From assembly GCA_016787785.1 (NCBI GenBank), contig JAEUTO010000013.1, positions 62,001 to 126,000 of the forward strand: a stretch of 64,000 nt of DNA, read 5' to 3'. A program made the position numbers and the translations under genes. Each line of letters starts with the position of its first letter. The stretch's first letter is position 1. The notes beneath the pieces were generated by a model. The model was not told where the DNA came from. It searched no databases and saw only the letters and a list, made by a program, of their open reading frames with translations. The DNA is from Bacteroidia bacterium (GTDB lineage Bacteria; Bacteroidota; Bacteroidia; B-17B0; Aurantibacillaceae). Below are positions 19,776-27,648 of this stretch, one piece after another.

Positions 19776-20121
19776 GATTGTATTCCTGCAAAGCGATTGC
19801 CATACATAAAAATATAACAACACACAATGTAACCGGGAATATAAAACCACAGAACGGGGCAACATAATTCTCGTTTTTTGGATATTACACCCTAAAAGGC
19901 GCATAAAATGGCTGGCATAGGGTTTACAACTATAAGACATCTTTCACTCATCATATAGGGAGGGGACGGAATTTAAAAGAAGAACTTGCTTGGGATAATG
20001 CAACTATTTGATAAATCCATCTCCTCCTTCCTTGTTAATGTTCCCTATTAATACTCATTAAAGTTTCGTGGCATGTATTTTGCACACTACTAGATGTATT
20101 CTTAAATATAACAAACATAAC
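19776..20121. other. Intergenic stretch without a supported gene
   Basis: Divergent spacer between the TPR-PD40-OmpA lipoprotein and the small zinc-ribbon ORF. I see no RNA gene, strong hairpin or convincing ORF. The in-frame extension of the lipoprotein reading frame up to 19940 lacks a signal peptide and looks non-coding. Confidence 0.4.
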
Positions 20122-20313
20122 ATGCCACATACATTATCCTTGTTACTAAAACAGCAGGAGAAAAAAATCTTTAATATCAAACACCATATAGCATTAAATA
20201 AAAAAGCAAAATGCCCAAGATGTAGATCGCTCATCTTATTGAGTAGTGCAGGAAAAAAATCTCCGCTATGCGTGTTTTGCGCGAATTGCCAATTGTTATT
20301 CGAAAAAAAATAA
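20122..20313 (+). CDS. Possible small zinc-ribbon protein (63 aa)
   Basis: The frame from ATG 20122 encodes a basic protein with the cysteine pairs CPRC and CVFCANC, separated by about 17 residues: the spacing of a zinc ribbon. A longer start at 20068 is possible. It is followed after 38 nt by a lipoprotein gene on the same strand. A - strand frame overlaps it, but it lacks recognisable features. I do not recognise the family. The evidence is the paired CxxC motifs and gene order only. Confidence 0.4.
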   Translation: MPHTLSLLLKQQEKKIFNIKHHIALNKKAKCPRCRSLILLSSAGKKSPLCVFCANCQLLFEKK

Positions 20314-20351
20314 ACAAACAAAAAATACAAACCAAATAAATCCCAAAACCT

Positions 20352-20945
20352 ATGAAAAAATTATTACCAATTATTATTCTTGCAATTATTACTAGTTTCA
20401 TATTTTCATCTTGCGGCAGACAAACATCTGTAACAAAACGAAAATATAATAAAGGCTATTATGTTAGCCATTCTCACAAAAGAGGTAATCTAAAAAGCCA
20501 GCAATCTACAGCTTCAATAAAGCATGAAAAAGTAGAAAGCTTACCAATAATAAATTCTAAGCTTAATGTTACAACAAATTCTGAGCTTGAACAAAAAGAA
20601 ATAATTACTGCAGCGGTAACAAAACCTATCGTGGTTCAAACTACAGATGAATCTTACACCAGAGCGGCACCGACTAATAATTTTAGCAGAAAGGCGTTTG
20701 CTTTAAAACAATTAGATAAAATAATGCCTTCCAAGTTCTATACACAGGAAGTAAAAAAGAGATTAACATCTTCTTCCAGATCAGATAGTGATGCGCTAAG
20801 TTTATTATGGATTGTGATCATTATTGTTTTGATCTTGTATCTAATAGGGTTCTTATTTGATGGTTACGGGTTTGGTGGATTGTTTCACTTACTTGCTGTT
20901 ATATTCGTAATTTTATTGATCTTATGGTTATTAAGAGTGATCTAA
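20352..20945 (+). CDS. Lipoprotein with C-terminal lmo0937-like membrane module
   Basis: 197 residues. An N-terminal lipoprotein signal ends at Cys21 (FIFSSCG). A basic, low-complexity middle (about residues 25-145) leads to a C-terminal pair of hydrophobic helices with the pattern LLWIVIIIVLILYLIGF ... GGLFHLLAV ... LLRVI. This matches the two 51-57-residue lmo0937-like proteins at 5164-5507 in layout (W/Y-x-x-G-F, then I/F-H-x-L-L, then R-V-I). If processed as a lipoprotein, the C-terminus would re-enter a membrane, an unusual topology. Function unknown. Two terminators follow. Confidence 0.7.
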   Translation: MKKLLPIIILAIITSFIFSSCGRQTSVTKRKYNKGYYVSHSHKRGNLKSQQSTASIKHEKVESLPIINSKLNVTTNSELEQKEIITAAVTKPIVVQTTDESYTRAAPTNNFSRKAFALKQLDKIMPSKFYTQEVKKRLTSSSRSDSDALSLLWIVIIIVLILYLIGFLFDGYGFGGLFHLLAVIFVILLILWLLRVI

Positions 20946-20964
20946 TCGACTAAGATTAAAACAT

Positions 20965-20997
20965 AAAAAAAGGCAAACATTAATGTTTGCCTTTTTT
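20965..20997. terminator. Rho-independent terminator after lipoprotein gene
   Basis: A near-perfect palindrome with GGCAAACATTAATGTTTGCC core, flanked by A6 and T6, so it can work on either strand. It lies 20 nt after the lipoprotein stop. Confidence 0.85.
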
Positions 20998-21024
20998 AGT
21001 GCTCATAGGTTACAGTATGAAATA

Positions 21025-21058
21025 AAAAAAAGATCCTTCGATTAGAAGGATCTTTTTT
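21025..21058. terminator. Second hairpin terminator
   Basis: A stem of GATCCTTC/GAAGGATC extended by A/T pairs (21025-21039 with 21045-21058) and a 5-nt loop, ending in T6. It follows the first terminator by only 27 nt, with no gene between. Confidence 0.75.
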
Positions 21059-21188
21059 ATTAGGGGTAATTGGTCCGTTTTAAGGAGGTTAGTTTGGAAA
21101 TTGTATATATGTATAAGTTGTGTTTTTAAAGGCGGTGACAAATTACCCAAATTCCTATGTTTTTATGTGCTAAAATTGTACCAAAGTC

Positions 21189-21220
21189 AAAACCCTTGCT
21201 ATTACTGGGTTTTATTTTTT
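21189..21220 (+). terminator. Possible third terminator, + orientation
   Basis: AAAACCC (21189-21195) pairs with GGGTTTT (21207-21213) and is followed by ATTTTTT on the + strand. No annotated + strand gene ends here, so it may terminate an unannotated small transcript. Confidence 0.4.
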
Positions 21221-21244
21221 AACACAGAGGTAATATGTCCACAA

Positions 21245-21499
21245 TTAAAAAAGTTGTAGGAATTTTTCTACACCCCAACGGTTTAAACGCCAGGTAAATA
21301 GTTTATGAATCATAAACGAAAAGCTGGGAATTTCTCCCTTTTTCTTCAATACATGTTTAATATCAATTAAATTTATACTACCTGTTTCAAGTATGGCATC
21401 ATTAATTTGACGCACGTTTACGCCCCATTTTTTTGCCCAGTATAATAAGTCGGTTTTATCCCCCGGATGAATGACCTGACGTTTTGAAAATGAACGCAT
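21245..21499 (-). CDS. DUF3606 family small protein
   Basis: 84 residues from ATG 21499; a longer in-frame start at 21541 adds 14 residues. Residues about 10-50 carry the DUF3606 pattern: a short basic lead, then DLLYWAKKWGVNVRQINDAI and an ETGS turn. Members are short proteins of unknown function, common in Bacteroidota and Proteobacteria. The C-terminal 35 residues (SFMIHKLFTWRLNRWGVEKF) are an extension beyond the domain that I do not recognise. Divergent from the Nudix gene. Confidence 0.6.
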   Translation of the reverse strand: MRSFSKRQVIHPGDKTDLLYWAKKWGVNVRQINDAILETGSINLIDIKHVLKKKGEIPSFSFMIHKLFTWRLNRWGVEKFLQLF

Positions 21500-21612
21500 A
21501 ATTTTTTTTAAATATCCGTTTATATGCAAGCACCTTGCCATATGACTATCGACATGAGTAATTGCAAAAAAATGATTCTTTGCAATGGCATAATTATTTA
21601 TGTGCAGTGGGT

Positions 21613-22035
21613 ATGATATTAAAGAGTTTTGTTCTAATAGAAAAAGCAGGGCGTTATTTGTTGATCAAAGAAGCCGCTAAAAAATGGGAAGGTAAGTGGT
21701 TTTTACCCGGGGGTAAAGTTGAATTAAATGAAAGCCCTGAAACGGCAGCTCATAGAGAAGTTAAGGAAGAGGCAGGCTGTAACATTACCATTAATGGCAT
21801 CTTCTATTTTAGATACAATCATGGATTTCTCGACAACTATTTAGCATTGTTTTATTCTGCTACAATTGTTGGTGAAGAGCTAATAAAAACAATTGCTGAT
21901 AAGCACTCTTTAGAAGTAAAGTGGTTTACTTATGATGAAATTGTGAAATTACCCCTAAGGCAAAAACTTCTGGATATCCTTAATAGTTATCAAAAGGAAA
22001 AAGTAATTCCAGCCAGAAATTTCAAAATTATTTGA
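21613..22035 (+). CDS. Nudix hydrolase
   Basis: 140 residues from ATG 21613; an in-frame TTG at 21562 would add 17 unlikely residues. The Nudix box GKVELNE-x7-REVKEEAG matches GX5EX7REUXEEXGU completely, so the metal site should be intact. FLPGGK precedes it as usual. The late segment KWFTYDEIVKLPL resembles ADP-ribose/NUDT-type pyrophosphatases. It would hydrolyse a nucleoside diphosphate linked to another moiety; the substrate cannot be deduced. Convergent with the small membrane protein downstream. Confidence 0.85.
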   Translation: MILKSFVLIEKAGRYLLIKEAAKKWEGKWFLPGGKVELNESPETAAHREVKEEAGCNITINGIFYFRYNHGFLDNYLALFYSATIVGEELIKTIADKHSLEVKWFTYDEIVKLPLRQKLLDILNSYQKEKVIPARNFKII

Positions 22036-22045
22036 AACCAGCTAT

Positions 22046-22201
22046 TTACTTTGTTGTATCGTCCTCTTCATGTGGAGGTATTGTCTCTTTAATTACGCGT
22101 ATTTGTTTTTTCTTCTTAAGTATTAATACAATAATTAGTATACACAAGGCAACGTAAAATATTACCTCTGCACCGGTTTTAATATATGGATCGTATGTCA
22201 T
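22046..22201 (-). CDS. Small membrane protein (51 aa), unrecognised
   Basis: ATG 22201 to TAA 22046 on the - strand encodes 51 residues: a short N-terminus (MTYDPYIKTGAE), one hydrophobic helix (about residues 12-29), a Lys-rich stop-transfer stretch (LKKKKQIRV) and an acidic tail (PPHEEDD). This is a typical single-pass layout with cytoplasmic C-terminus. No family is recognised. It lies 9 nt after the end of a possibly degraded reading frame on the same strand. Confidence 0.5.
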   Translation of the reverse strand: MTYDPYIKTGAEVIFYVALCILIIVLILKKKKQIRVIKETIPPHEEDDTTK

Positions 22202-22210
22202 TTTCTGTGT

Positions 22211-22440
22211 TTATTCGTTTTCTGTATCTTCTTGCCCTTCATCCATTTCATCTTCTTCATCATGGGTTTAAACGTTGATCAGATCTAATTCTTCATCTAT
22301 TATCTAATCATCTTTTGTGATGAGATCAATATATCTTTTCTATTGGTCATTAGAACGAGACAGGTTATTTTGTTTTATCGTTATTTTATGGATTTTCTTT
22401 CCGGGATATTTACTTTTCTTTCTTAAAAACACGCTCTTTT
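22211..22440 (-). pseudogene. Possible degraded gene with in-frame stops
   Basis: One - strand frame reads as protein-like sequence interrupted by three stops: KYPGKKIHKITIKQNNLSRS-NDQ, stop, KRYIDLITKDD, stop, IIDEELDLINV, stop, THDEEDEMDEGQEDTENE, then a final stop at 22211. The first two internal stops are TAG, one change from Trp codons, and the third is TAA. The continuity of charged, helix-like sequence across the stops, and the downstream membrane gene placed as if in an operon, suggest decay. AT-rich DNA can produce similar patterns by chance, so confidence is low. Confidence 0.3.
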
Positions 22441-22591
22441 ATTCCGTACTCATCATTTCTTTTTTCTGAGGGTTAATTTGAGCAAATGTTTATTTAATAA
22501 ACCAACGCAACTATGATGCCAGCCCTATTAACTTCACTTTCGTAACCATATCCCATTTTGAGGCCTTGCAACAGTAAGGCTAAAGAGGCAA

Positions 22592-22692
22592 TTCCCCAAA
22601 TTTATTTTTTTTGGGGAACTTGTTTCTCAGTTCCCCAAAAAACAACCAATTAACATATTTTGTAATGGCTTGATTTTCATTTAATTGGTTGT
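22592..22692 (+). promoter_or_regulatory. Alternative hairpins in the rpoN upstream region
   Basis: Arm A TTCCCCAAA (22592-22600) pairs with arm B TTTGGGGAA (22610-22618). Arm B, extended to 22620, also pairs with arm C AGTTCCCCAAA (22629-22639), so A-B and B-C are mutually exclusive. A third, separate 12-bp inverted repeat ACAACCAATTAA (22642-22653) / TTAATTGGTTGT (22681-22692) follows. rpoN starts 97 nt further on. Such an arrangement could act as an attenuator or as binding sites; no U tract directly follows either hairpin. Confidence 0.4.
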
Positions 22693-22789
22693 AAGAAAAA
22701 AATTCGGCACTATTATTTCTATTGTAGCTGTGTAAACATGCAAGACCCTGTAAATACGCGTGTGATCTTTAATTTAAAAACAAAAAATT

Positions 22790-24265
22790 ATGGCTATTAT
22801 CCAATCACAAACGCAAAAACTTACTCAAAAGTTAACGCACCAGCAAATTCAGCTCATTAATATTTTGGGCTTACCAACTATTGCGCTAGAGCAACACATT
22901 GCAAACGAAATGGCTATTAACCCGGCTCTGGAATTTGATACAGTTGAAAAAGAAACAACGGACGAGGATCCTCAGGAAAATAATGAAGCAGAGATCGTAA
23001 ACGAAGATCATATTTCTGAAGGCAAATTGGGTGAAGATTATGATTACAAAGATTACATGGATAGAGATTCATTAGACGATTATAAATATGAAGCCAACAA
23101 CCATGTAAAAGATGATGAGAAAAGAGAACAGGTTTTTTTAGAAAGCCATGATTTTACAGCACCATTAATTTCTCAATTAGGCTTATTACCAATTTCCGAG
23201 AAAGAAAAAGAAATTGGTGTTTACTTAATAAACACGCTTGACAATGATGGTTATTTAAGACGTGAGCTGGAAGACATTGCAGACGAATTCTCTTTTGTTA
23301 GCCAACCTGCCTCGGCAGATGAGTTTGACGCGGTTTTAAATAAAATAAAAACACTTGATCCAATTGGTATTGGGGCAAGAAATTTAAAAGAATGTTTATT
23401 ACTTCAACTAAATGCAAAGAAAGAAAAAACAAAAGACACATATAATGCCATATATATTTTGGAAAAGCATATGGATGAATTATCTGTAAAGAATTTTGAT
23501 ACGATTAAAAAGACATTAAAAATAAGTAACGAAGAGCTGCAAGATGCTTTATCTGAGATCAAAAGATTAAATCCTTGTCCGGCTGGTAGTTCAAAAGAAA
23601 CTTCAGGAAAAGCAATAACTATTGAACCTGATTTTACGGTAATGGTAGAAGGAGATAAAGTTGAACTCTTCTTAAATTCAGCAAAACATCCTCCACTTAA
23701 AATAAGTGATGATTATACGGAGATGTTAAATAGCTACGCAAAATCAAAAGACAAAAGCTTACGAGAAGCGTCAAATTTTATAAAAAGTAAAGTTGAAGGG
23801 GCTAAATGGTTCATAGAAGCTTTACAACAACGCGAAAAAGTAATGATCACTGTTGCTAAAGCTATTGTAAAACATCAAAAGAAATTTTTTCTTACTGGTG
23901 ACGAGGCTGATCTTAAGCCGCTGATACTAAAAACAATTGCCGAAGAGATTGACTCCGATATTTCAACTGTTTCGCGTATTGTTATTAGCAAATATATCCA
24001 AACTTCATATGGCACCTTGTTAATGAAACACTTATTTACCGAAGGTTTAAGTACTACAAATGGAGAAATAGTTAGCACCAAAGAAGTTAAGAAAGTTTTA
24101 ATGGAGTGTGTAAATATGGAAGATAAAAATAATCCATTAAGTGATGAACAAATAGCACATTTATTAATGCAAAAAACCTATTCTATTGCCAGAAGAACTG
24201 TTGCTAAATACAGGGAAGAATTAAATATACCAAGCAAGAACTTTAGAAGATCTGCCGCTGCATAA
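22790..24265 (+). CDS. rpoN: RNA polymerase sigma-54 factor
   Basis: 491 residues, the normal length. Region I is the Gln/Leu-rich activator-interacting N-terminus (QSQTQKLTQKLTHQQIQLINILGLP), region II is an acidic linker (about 50-115), and the core-binding region follows with the LxxLDxDGYL-type segment (NTLDNDGYLRREL) and LDPIGIGARNLKECLLLQL. The C-terminus has the helix-turn-helix (AEEIDSDISTVSRIV) and the RpoN box ARRTVAKYRE. It recognises -24/-12 promoters and needs enhancer-binding AAA+ activators, none of which is encoded in this window. Its own leader contains alternative hairpins. Confidence 0.97.
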   Translation: MAIIQSQTQKLTQKLTHQQIQLINILGLPTIALEQHIANEMAINPALEFDTVEKETTDEDPQENNEAEIVNEDHISEGKLGEDYDYKDYMDRDSLDDYKYEANNHVKDDEKREQVFLESHDFTAPLISQLGLLPISEKEKEIGVYLINTLDNDGYLRRELEDIADEFSFVSQPASADEFDAVLNKIKTLDPIGIGARNLKECLLLQLNAKKEKTKDTYNAIYILEKHMDELSVKNFDTIKKTLKISNEELQDALSEIKRLNPCPAGSSKETSGKAITIEPDFTVMVEGDKVELFLNSAKHPPLKISDDYTEMLNSYAKSKDKSLREASNFIKSKVEGAKWFIEALQQREKVMITVAKAIVKHQKKFFLTGDEADLKPLILKTIAEEIDSDISTVSRIVISKYIQTSYGTLLMKHLFTEGLSTTNGEIVSTKEVKKVLMECVNMEDKNNPLSDEQIAHLLMQKTYSIARRTVAKYREELNIPSKNFRRSAAA

Positions 24266-24348
24266 GCTATAAATTTCATCGAATTCTTTTTAATACTAAA
24301 TTTTTTGAGGATATTTATACTTTAATTTGACCAGCTCTTGATCTGCTT

Positions 24349-25593
24349 ATGAAAAAAAGGAAAATCATAATTTTGGGTGGAGGCTTTGCTGGTATTCAAT
24401 TAGCCCAAAAATTAAACAACAAGTTTTTTGATGTGATCCTTATTGATAAGTTAAATTATCATCAATTTCAACCTTTATTTTACCAGGTGGCAACAGCCCG
24501 ATTGGAGCCTGCAAATATTTCCTTTCCTTTTCGAAAAATATTTCAGCGTTCAAAAAATGTACAGGTGCGCTTGGCTGAAGTAACTGAAATACTCCCGGCA
24601 TCTAACCAAATAATAACTACCGAAGGAAATTTTAATTACGATGAGCTTGTTATTGCCACAGGTTGCAGGACCAATTTTTTTGGTAATGAACAAATAAGCA
24701 AAAATGCTTATTCAATGAAAACGACGCAGGAAGCAATCACGATCAGAAATGAAATACTATTAAGTTTTGAAAAATTTATTTGTGCAACTGCTGAAGAAAA
24801 AGAAGCATTATTAAATATTATTATTGTTGGGGCAGGTCCTACGGGAGTAGAGCTGGCAGGTTCTTTTGCGGAAATGAAAAAGTATATTCTACCAAAAGAT
24901 TATCCAACTATTGATTTTTCGGAATTAACAATTACCATTTTAGAGGGAAGTAAAAATACTTTAAATAGTATGAGCCTGCAGTCTCAAAAAGCCTCCAGAG
25001 ATTATTTGGAACAGATGGGTGTGAAAATAAAAACAGAAGTTTTTGTGACCGATTATGATGGAACAAACGTTACTCTTAATAACGGAGAAAAAATTAAAAG
25101 CCGAAATGTAATTTGGGCAGCCGGTGTAACAGGTAATATTATTAAAGGTTTAAAAGACGAATCAATTATTAAGAACAGGTTCATTGTTGACAGATTTAAC
25201 CGCGTAAAAGATTATTCCAATATTTATGCAATAGGTGATATTGCTTACATGGTAACTTCCAACTATCCAAACGCCCACCCGCAATTAGCAAATGTGGCCA
25301 TTAACCAGGGGAAAAATATTGCACGCAATTTTTTAGCCGGTTTAAATAATAAACCCCTGCTCGAATACGAGTACAAAGACCTTGGTTCGATGGCAACAAT
25401 TGGCAAATTTAAGGCAGTGGTAGATCTACCCAAATTAAAATTTCACGGCCGCATTGCCTGGTTCTTTTGGATGTTCTTACATTTAATGCTAATACTAAGT
25501 GTTAGAAATAAATTTTTAACTTTTATGAACTGGACATGGAATTTTATAGCAAAAGATTCTTCGTTACGTTTGATATTTAAAAGTGATAAATAA
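24349..25593 (+). CDS. NAD(P)/FAD-dependent oxidoreductase, type II NADH dehydrogenase-like
   Basis: 414 residues. N-terminal FAD-binding Rossmann motif GGGFAG (10-15), then DKLNYHQFQPLFYQVATA, a hallmark of NDH-2 enzymes. The second nucleotide-binding motif VGAGPTGVELAG lies near residue 165. The FAD-contacting YAIGDIA follows near 305 and a hydrophobic/amphipathic C-terminus (about 360-400: IAWFFWMFLHLMLIL) would attach it to the inner membrane. It oxidises NADH and reduces quinone without proton pumping. Its stop codon directly abuts the stop of the convergent gene. Confidence 0.88.
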   Translation: MKKRKIIILGGGFAGIQLAQKLNNKFFDVILIDKLNYHQFQPLFYQVATARLEPANISFPFRKIFQRSKNVQVRLAEVTEILPASNQIITTEGNFNYDELVIATGCRTNFFGNEQISKNAYSMKTTQEAITIRNEILLSFEKFICATAEEKEALLNIIIVGAGPTGVELAGSFAEMKKYILPKDYPTIDFSELTITILEGSKNTLNSMSLQSQKASRDYLEQMGVKIKTEVFVTDYDGTNVTLNNGEKIKSRNVIWAAGVTGNIIKGLKDESIIKNRFIVDRFNRVKDYSNIYAIGDIAYMVTSNYPNAHPQLANVAINQGKNIARNFLAGLNNKPLLEYEYKDLGSMATIGKFKAVVDLPKLKFHGRIAWFFWMFLHLMLILSVRNKFLTFMNWTWNFIAKDSSLRLIFKSDK

Positions 25594-26316
25594 TTAATCG
25601 GTTATGAGATCAACCGCTGTAGCAACAGAACTGCTGTTTTTTCTATAACGCCTTTTAAGTTTATACATTTGTATATCCTTTACAATTTCACGAATATCAA
25701 CGTTTAAACCAACAGAAGTAAAAAAGCTGTCAAACCTAAAATCTTTTACCTGGTTATACAGCGTTTTCCTGTAACCAACCACAGCCCTTATCCCTATCCA
25801 TCGTATAGGTTTAAACGTAGCAGATAAACCAAAATCAGATACAAGTAAAAAACCAGATTGTTTTGATTGAATTTCTCCGGTTGAAGAATTAATATACTGA
25901 AGTCGGTTATTACCAAAACCAAATTCCAGTGGCATTCCTAACGAAAAAAACCGCGTACTTTTATAAATAAATTCTGTGTTAATACTCCCGTATTGTAATG
26001 TTAGCTCGCGCTTAAATTCTACATTATCTTCATTTTTTGAATATGCACTTAGGTTGTGGTTTAGCATGTAGTATCCTAATGTTAAACGCAATTTATCCTT
26101 CAACAACACACCCGCATCAAATCCATTTAAATTAAGCGTTTGGCCGCTAAAAAACAGGTTTCTATTATCGATCCTGATCTGAGGCCTAACCAATTTCACC
26201 CGCATGATATAAATGGAATCTTTTACAAACTCTTTTTTACTCATTTTTTTTTGAGAAAAATAAGACGTAAAACTTAATAATAAAGTAATTACAATAACGA
26301 GGCGCGATCTATACAT
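25594..26316 (-). CDS. Secreted or outer-membrane beta-rich protein, unrecognised
   Basis: 240 residues with a signal peptide (hydrophobic VIVITLLLSFTSYFSQ, residues 7-22). The mature part has alternating aromatic/hydrophobic patterns typical of small outer-membrane barrels (LRLTLGYYMLNH, FFSLGMPLEFGFG, RWIGIRAVVGYRK). No domain recognised. The C-terminus is basic (MYKLKRRYRKNSS) and then ends in LITD. Convergent, end to end, with the NDH-2-like gene. Confidence 0.6.
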   Translation of the reverse strand: MYRSRLVIVITLLLSFTSYFSQKKMSKKEFVKDSIYIMRVKLVRPQIRIDNRNLFFSGQTLNLNGFDAGVLLKDKLRLTLGYYMLNHNLSAYSKNEDNVEFKRELTLQYGSINTEFIYKSTRFFSLGMPLEFGFGNNRLQYINSSTGEIQSKQSGFLLVSDFGLSATFKPIRWIGIRAVVGYRKTLYNQVKDFRFDSFFTSVGLNVDIREIVKDIQMYKLKRRYRKNSSSVATAVDLITD

Positions 26317-26528
26317 AGTACATGTTTACGTATCAATCTTTAATTGATACTTCTTGTATGAAAAATCTGTTCCAGACATTAGCAGTCTTATAAATGACCT
26401 AAAATCGAAAACAGGGGAAATCTATACCCAACACTTACACACTTTTAAAGTTATTCCCCAATTTGAGTACTCCGGGGCGGTTAATTGCTTGGCATATTAT
26501 TGTCATATATTATTTCAAAAAAAAGTCT

Positions 26529-27002
26529 ATGAAAACAAAAGAAAATGGTAACGCTAAATTGCTAAAAAAATTAAATGATCTTTTAGCGGCTTACCAAATA
26601 GCCTATTTCAATATTCGATCTTCACACTGGATGGTAAACGGTGAAAATTTCTTTGAATTACATAAAGTTTTTGAAGTTGCTTACAACGATGCCACCGAAA
26701 AGATCGATGCAATTGCAGAACGCATTTTAACACTCGGCGGTTTTCCATTATTAACGGCTTCCCAAATGCTTAAAACCTCTTCTATTAAAGAAAAAGCCGG
26801 CAGCGGCGATCAGGAAAAATGTGTTACAGGAATGTTACACGACCTGAAAGAATTAGGAGCATTGGAAAATGAAATTGCAAAAATTGCTGACGACCATAAT
26901 GATATTGTTACAACCGACCTAATGACAAAATATTTAGGAGAGCAACAAAAAACAAGCTGGATGCTATCTCAGTTCTTAAATAAAAGATCTTCTATTAAAT
27001 AA
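26529..27002 (+). CDS. dps: Dps/ferritin-like DNA starvation protein
   Basis: 157 residues from ATG 26529 (the upstream extension from 26463 starts with TTG and is not Dps-like). Dps landmarks are in order: YQIAYFNIRSSHWMVNG (first ferroxidase His), FFELHKVFEVAYNDATEKIDAIAERI (second His, Asp and Glu), then GGFPL. Family members assemble as 12-mers that store iron using peroxide and protect DNA. The basic DNA-binding tail is short (KRSSIK at the C-terminus). It precedes a barrel protein by 29 nt. Confidence 0.9.
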   Translation: MKTKENGNAKLLKKLNDLLAAYQIAYFNIRSSHWMVNGENFFELHKVFEVAYNDATEKIDAIAERILTLGGFPLLTASQMLKTSSIKEKAGSGDQEKCVTGMLHDLKELGALENEIAKIADDHNDIVTTDLMTKYLGEQQKTSWMLSQFLNKRSSIK

Positions 27003-27031
27003 AAATTAAAAACAATTAAAAATAAAAAAAC

Positions 27032-27568
27032 ATGAAAAAAATTATCCTATCATTGATCTTAGTAACCCTTTTTACAGGTGGCCTAAGGTCGCAAGAAAAG
27101 TTCGGAAGGACTTTAAATGTTGGAGCTGGAATTGGATATTACGGTTATTCCCCTGCATTGAGTCTAAATTACGAGTTTGACGTATTTAAAAACTTCACGT
27201 TAGCGCCTTTTGTTACTGTTATGAGCCACAGGCACTACAGGTATTGGGGCAATGATCATTACCCTTACAGAAACTACTATTACAGAGAAACCGTTGTACC
27301 TATTGGTGTAAAAGGAACATATTATTTTGACGAATTATTGAACGCCGGAGAAAAATGGGACTTCTATGCTGCTGCTTCTTTAGGAGTAGCTTACAGAACT
27401 ACCACCTGGGACAGTGATTATTATGGCGACAGAGTAGTTAGAAGTTATTCAAGTCCGCTTTATGGCGATCTTCACATAGGTGCCGAAGCCCACTTAAGTT
27501 CAAAAGTAGGTTTATTCTTAGATCTTTCTACCGGCTTATCAACTTTAGGCTTAGGTTTCCATTTTTAA
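27032..27568 (+). CDS. Small outer-membrane beta-barrel protein
   Basis: 178 residues with a signal peptide (IILSLILVTLFTGGLRSQ). The mature chain consists of short beta segments starting with GAGIGYYGYSPALSLNYEF and ends in LGLGFHF, whose terminal Phe is the usual barrel-insertion signal. A Tyr/His-rich loop (HRHYRYWGNDHYPYRNYYY) lies near residues 70-90. It resembles the eight-stranded OmpA/OmpX-like barrels of Bacteroidota; the ligand is unknown. Confidence 0.65.
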   Translation: MKKIILSLILVTLFTGGLRSQEKFGRTLNVGAGIGYYGYSPALSLNYEFDVFKNFTLAPFVTVMSHRHYRYWGNDHYPYRNYYYRETVVPIGVKGTYYFDELLNAGEKWDFYAAASLGVAYRTTTWDSDYYGDRVVRSYSSPLYGDLHIGAEAHLSSKVGLFLDLSTGLSTLGLGFHF

Positions 27569-27648
27569 ACTTAAAGAACTTAGTAACGAATTTAATAATT
27601 AGCTTCTCTCTTTCGACTACAAAACTCGTGTAAATCACAATTTACACT

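Noticed and set aside
20058-20330. 90-codon - strand frame over the zinc-ribbon ORF
   Set aside because: No recognisable motif and the opposite strand carries paired CxxC motifs followed by a lipoprotein gene in the same direction.
26354-26551. 65-codon + strand frame before dps
   Set aside because: Overlaps the dps start region, no homology-like pattern, probably part of the leader.
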